From JAZSQT01 sp045538075 (GTDB lineage Bacteria; Chrysiogenota; Deferribacteres; Deferribacterales; Mucispirillaceae), in NCBI GenBank assembly GCA_045538075.1, contig JAZSQT010000154.1:1-11867 (forward strand): 11,867 nucleotides of DNA. The letters are read 5' to 3'. Positions 11,724 through 11,867 of this stretch are shown here, piece after piece. How positions within the stretch are numbered: the stretch's first letter is position 1; each line of letters starts with the position of its first letter. Position numbers and translations under genes: made by a program. A model generated the notes under the pieces. That model did not search any database. It was not told where the DNA came from and worked only from the letters and a program-made list of their open reading frames with translations.

Positions 11724-11780
11724 CAAACAGGCTTTTTCTGTTTATCTTTAAATTTCACGCTCAAAAACGGGCTTTTTCTG
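11724..11780 (+). repeat. Two direct repeats around GGCTTTTTCTG, 40-nt period
   Basis: CAAACAGGCTTTTTCTG (11724-11740) and AAAACGGGCTTTTTCTG (11764-11780) are direct repeats and each is followed by a T/A tract ending TTTAAAT or TTTTAAAT. The first can also fold as AAACAG/CTGTTT. With only two copies this is not a CRISPR array. Confidence 0.5.
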
Positions 11781-11867
11781 CAACTTTTAAATGACTTTAT
11801 ATAATTTTATAGAGAGATTTTAGAAGAGAGAAAACAAAGAGGTTTTTTAGAGAGAAAGAGAAACAAG
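11781..11867 (+). other. Purine-rich tail of the window
   Basis: No gene is seen. From 11810 the plus strand is dominated by A and G with repeated AGAGAG blocks, which could include the ribosome-binding site of a gene starting beyond the window. The sequence ends before any start codon can be judged. Confidence 0.3.

Noticed and set aside
11724..11780. Direct repeats as a CRISPR array
   Set aside because: Only two imperfect copies with a 40-nt period, no third repeat and no cas gene.
11661..11780. Retron noncoding RNA
   Set aside because: The inverted ends and hairpin are suggestive, but no reverse transcriptase lies in the window and the layout lacks a recognisable msd stem.

Overview
The window is a piece of a tailed-phage (Caudoviricetes) genome or prophage, with a head-morphogenesis operon on the minus strand and an early-type region beginning on the plus strand. 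The DNA is very AT-rich. Shine-Dalgarno sites are strong (AAGGAG, AGGAGGT), promoters are near-consensus sigma-A type, and stops are TAA, TAG and TGA with Trp read from TGG. This fits a low-GC Bacillota-like host using the standard bacterial code. The host cannot be named from sequence alone.

Region 1 (1-8457, minus strand) is a compact head and packaging operon. In transcription order it holds a probable small terminase subunit, the large terminase subunit, a DUF1073-type portal, a DUF2213-type protease/scaffold fusion, a Gp24-like cement protein, a DUF2184-type major capsid protein, a DUF4054-type connector, a second connector-like protein, and a head-closure-like protein cut by the window edge. 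It starts from a consensus promoter (TTGACA-17-TATACT) only about 14 nt from the first ATG. A GC-rich hairpin lies just after the capsid gene. Two well-placed internal start sites in the DUF2213 gene could yield separate in-frame scaffold proteins.

Region 2 (8487-9053, minus strand) has no credible protein gene but holds three back-to-back units, each with promoter, 140-160 nt body and intrinsic terminator. These look like a cluster of three small RNAs between the accessory genes and the terminase promoter. It is the most unusual feature of the window.

Region 3 (9047-9675, minus strand) is a two-gene unit with its own promoter: a small YgiT-type zinc-finger-like protein and a small membrane protein. 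It looks like a moron (an independently transcribed accessory cassette).

Region 4 (9676-10999) is about 1.3 kb without genes between the leftward and rightward units. It contains a pyrimidine-rich strand, a GC-rich island with interleaved inverted repeats, tandem operator-like dyads 20 bp apart, an enriched CACTTT motif and short direct repeats. It may be an origin or control region.

Region 5 (11000-11867, plus strand) begins with a perfect consensus promoter (TTGACA-17-TATAAT) carrying an operator-like palindrome. A 160-nt repeat-bearing leader follows, then a 104-aa protein of unknown function, a frame-broken mini-gene, a long wobble-paired RNA hairpin and short direct repeats running to the window edge.
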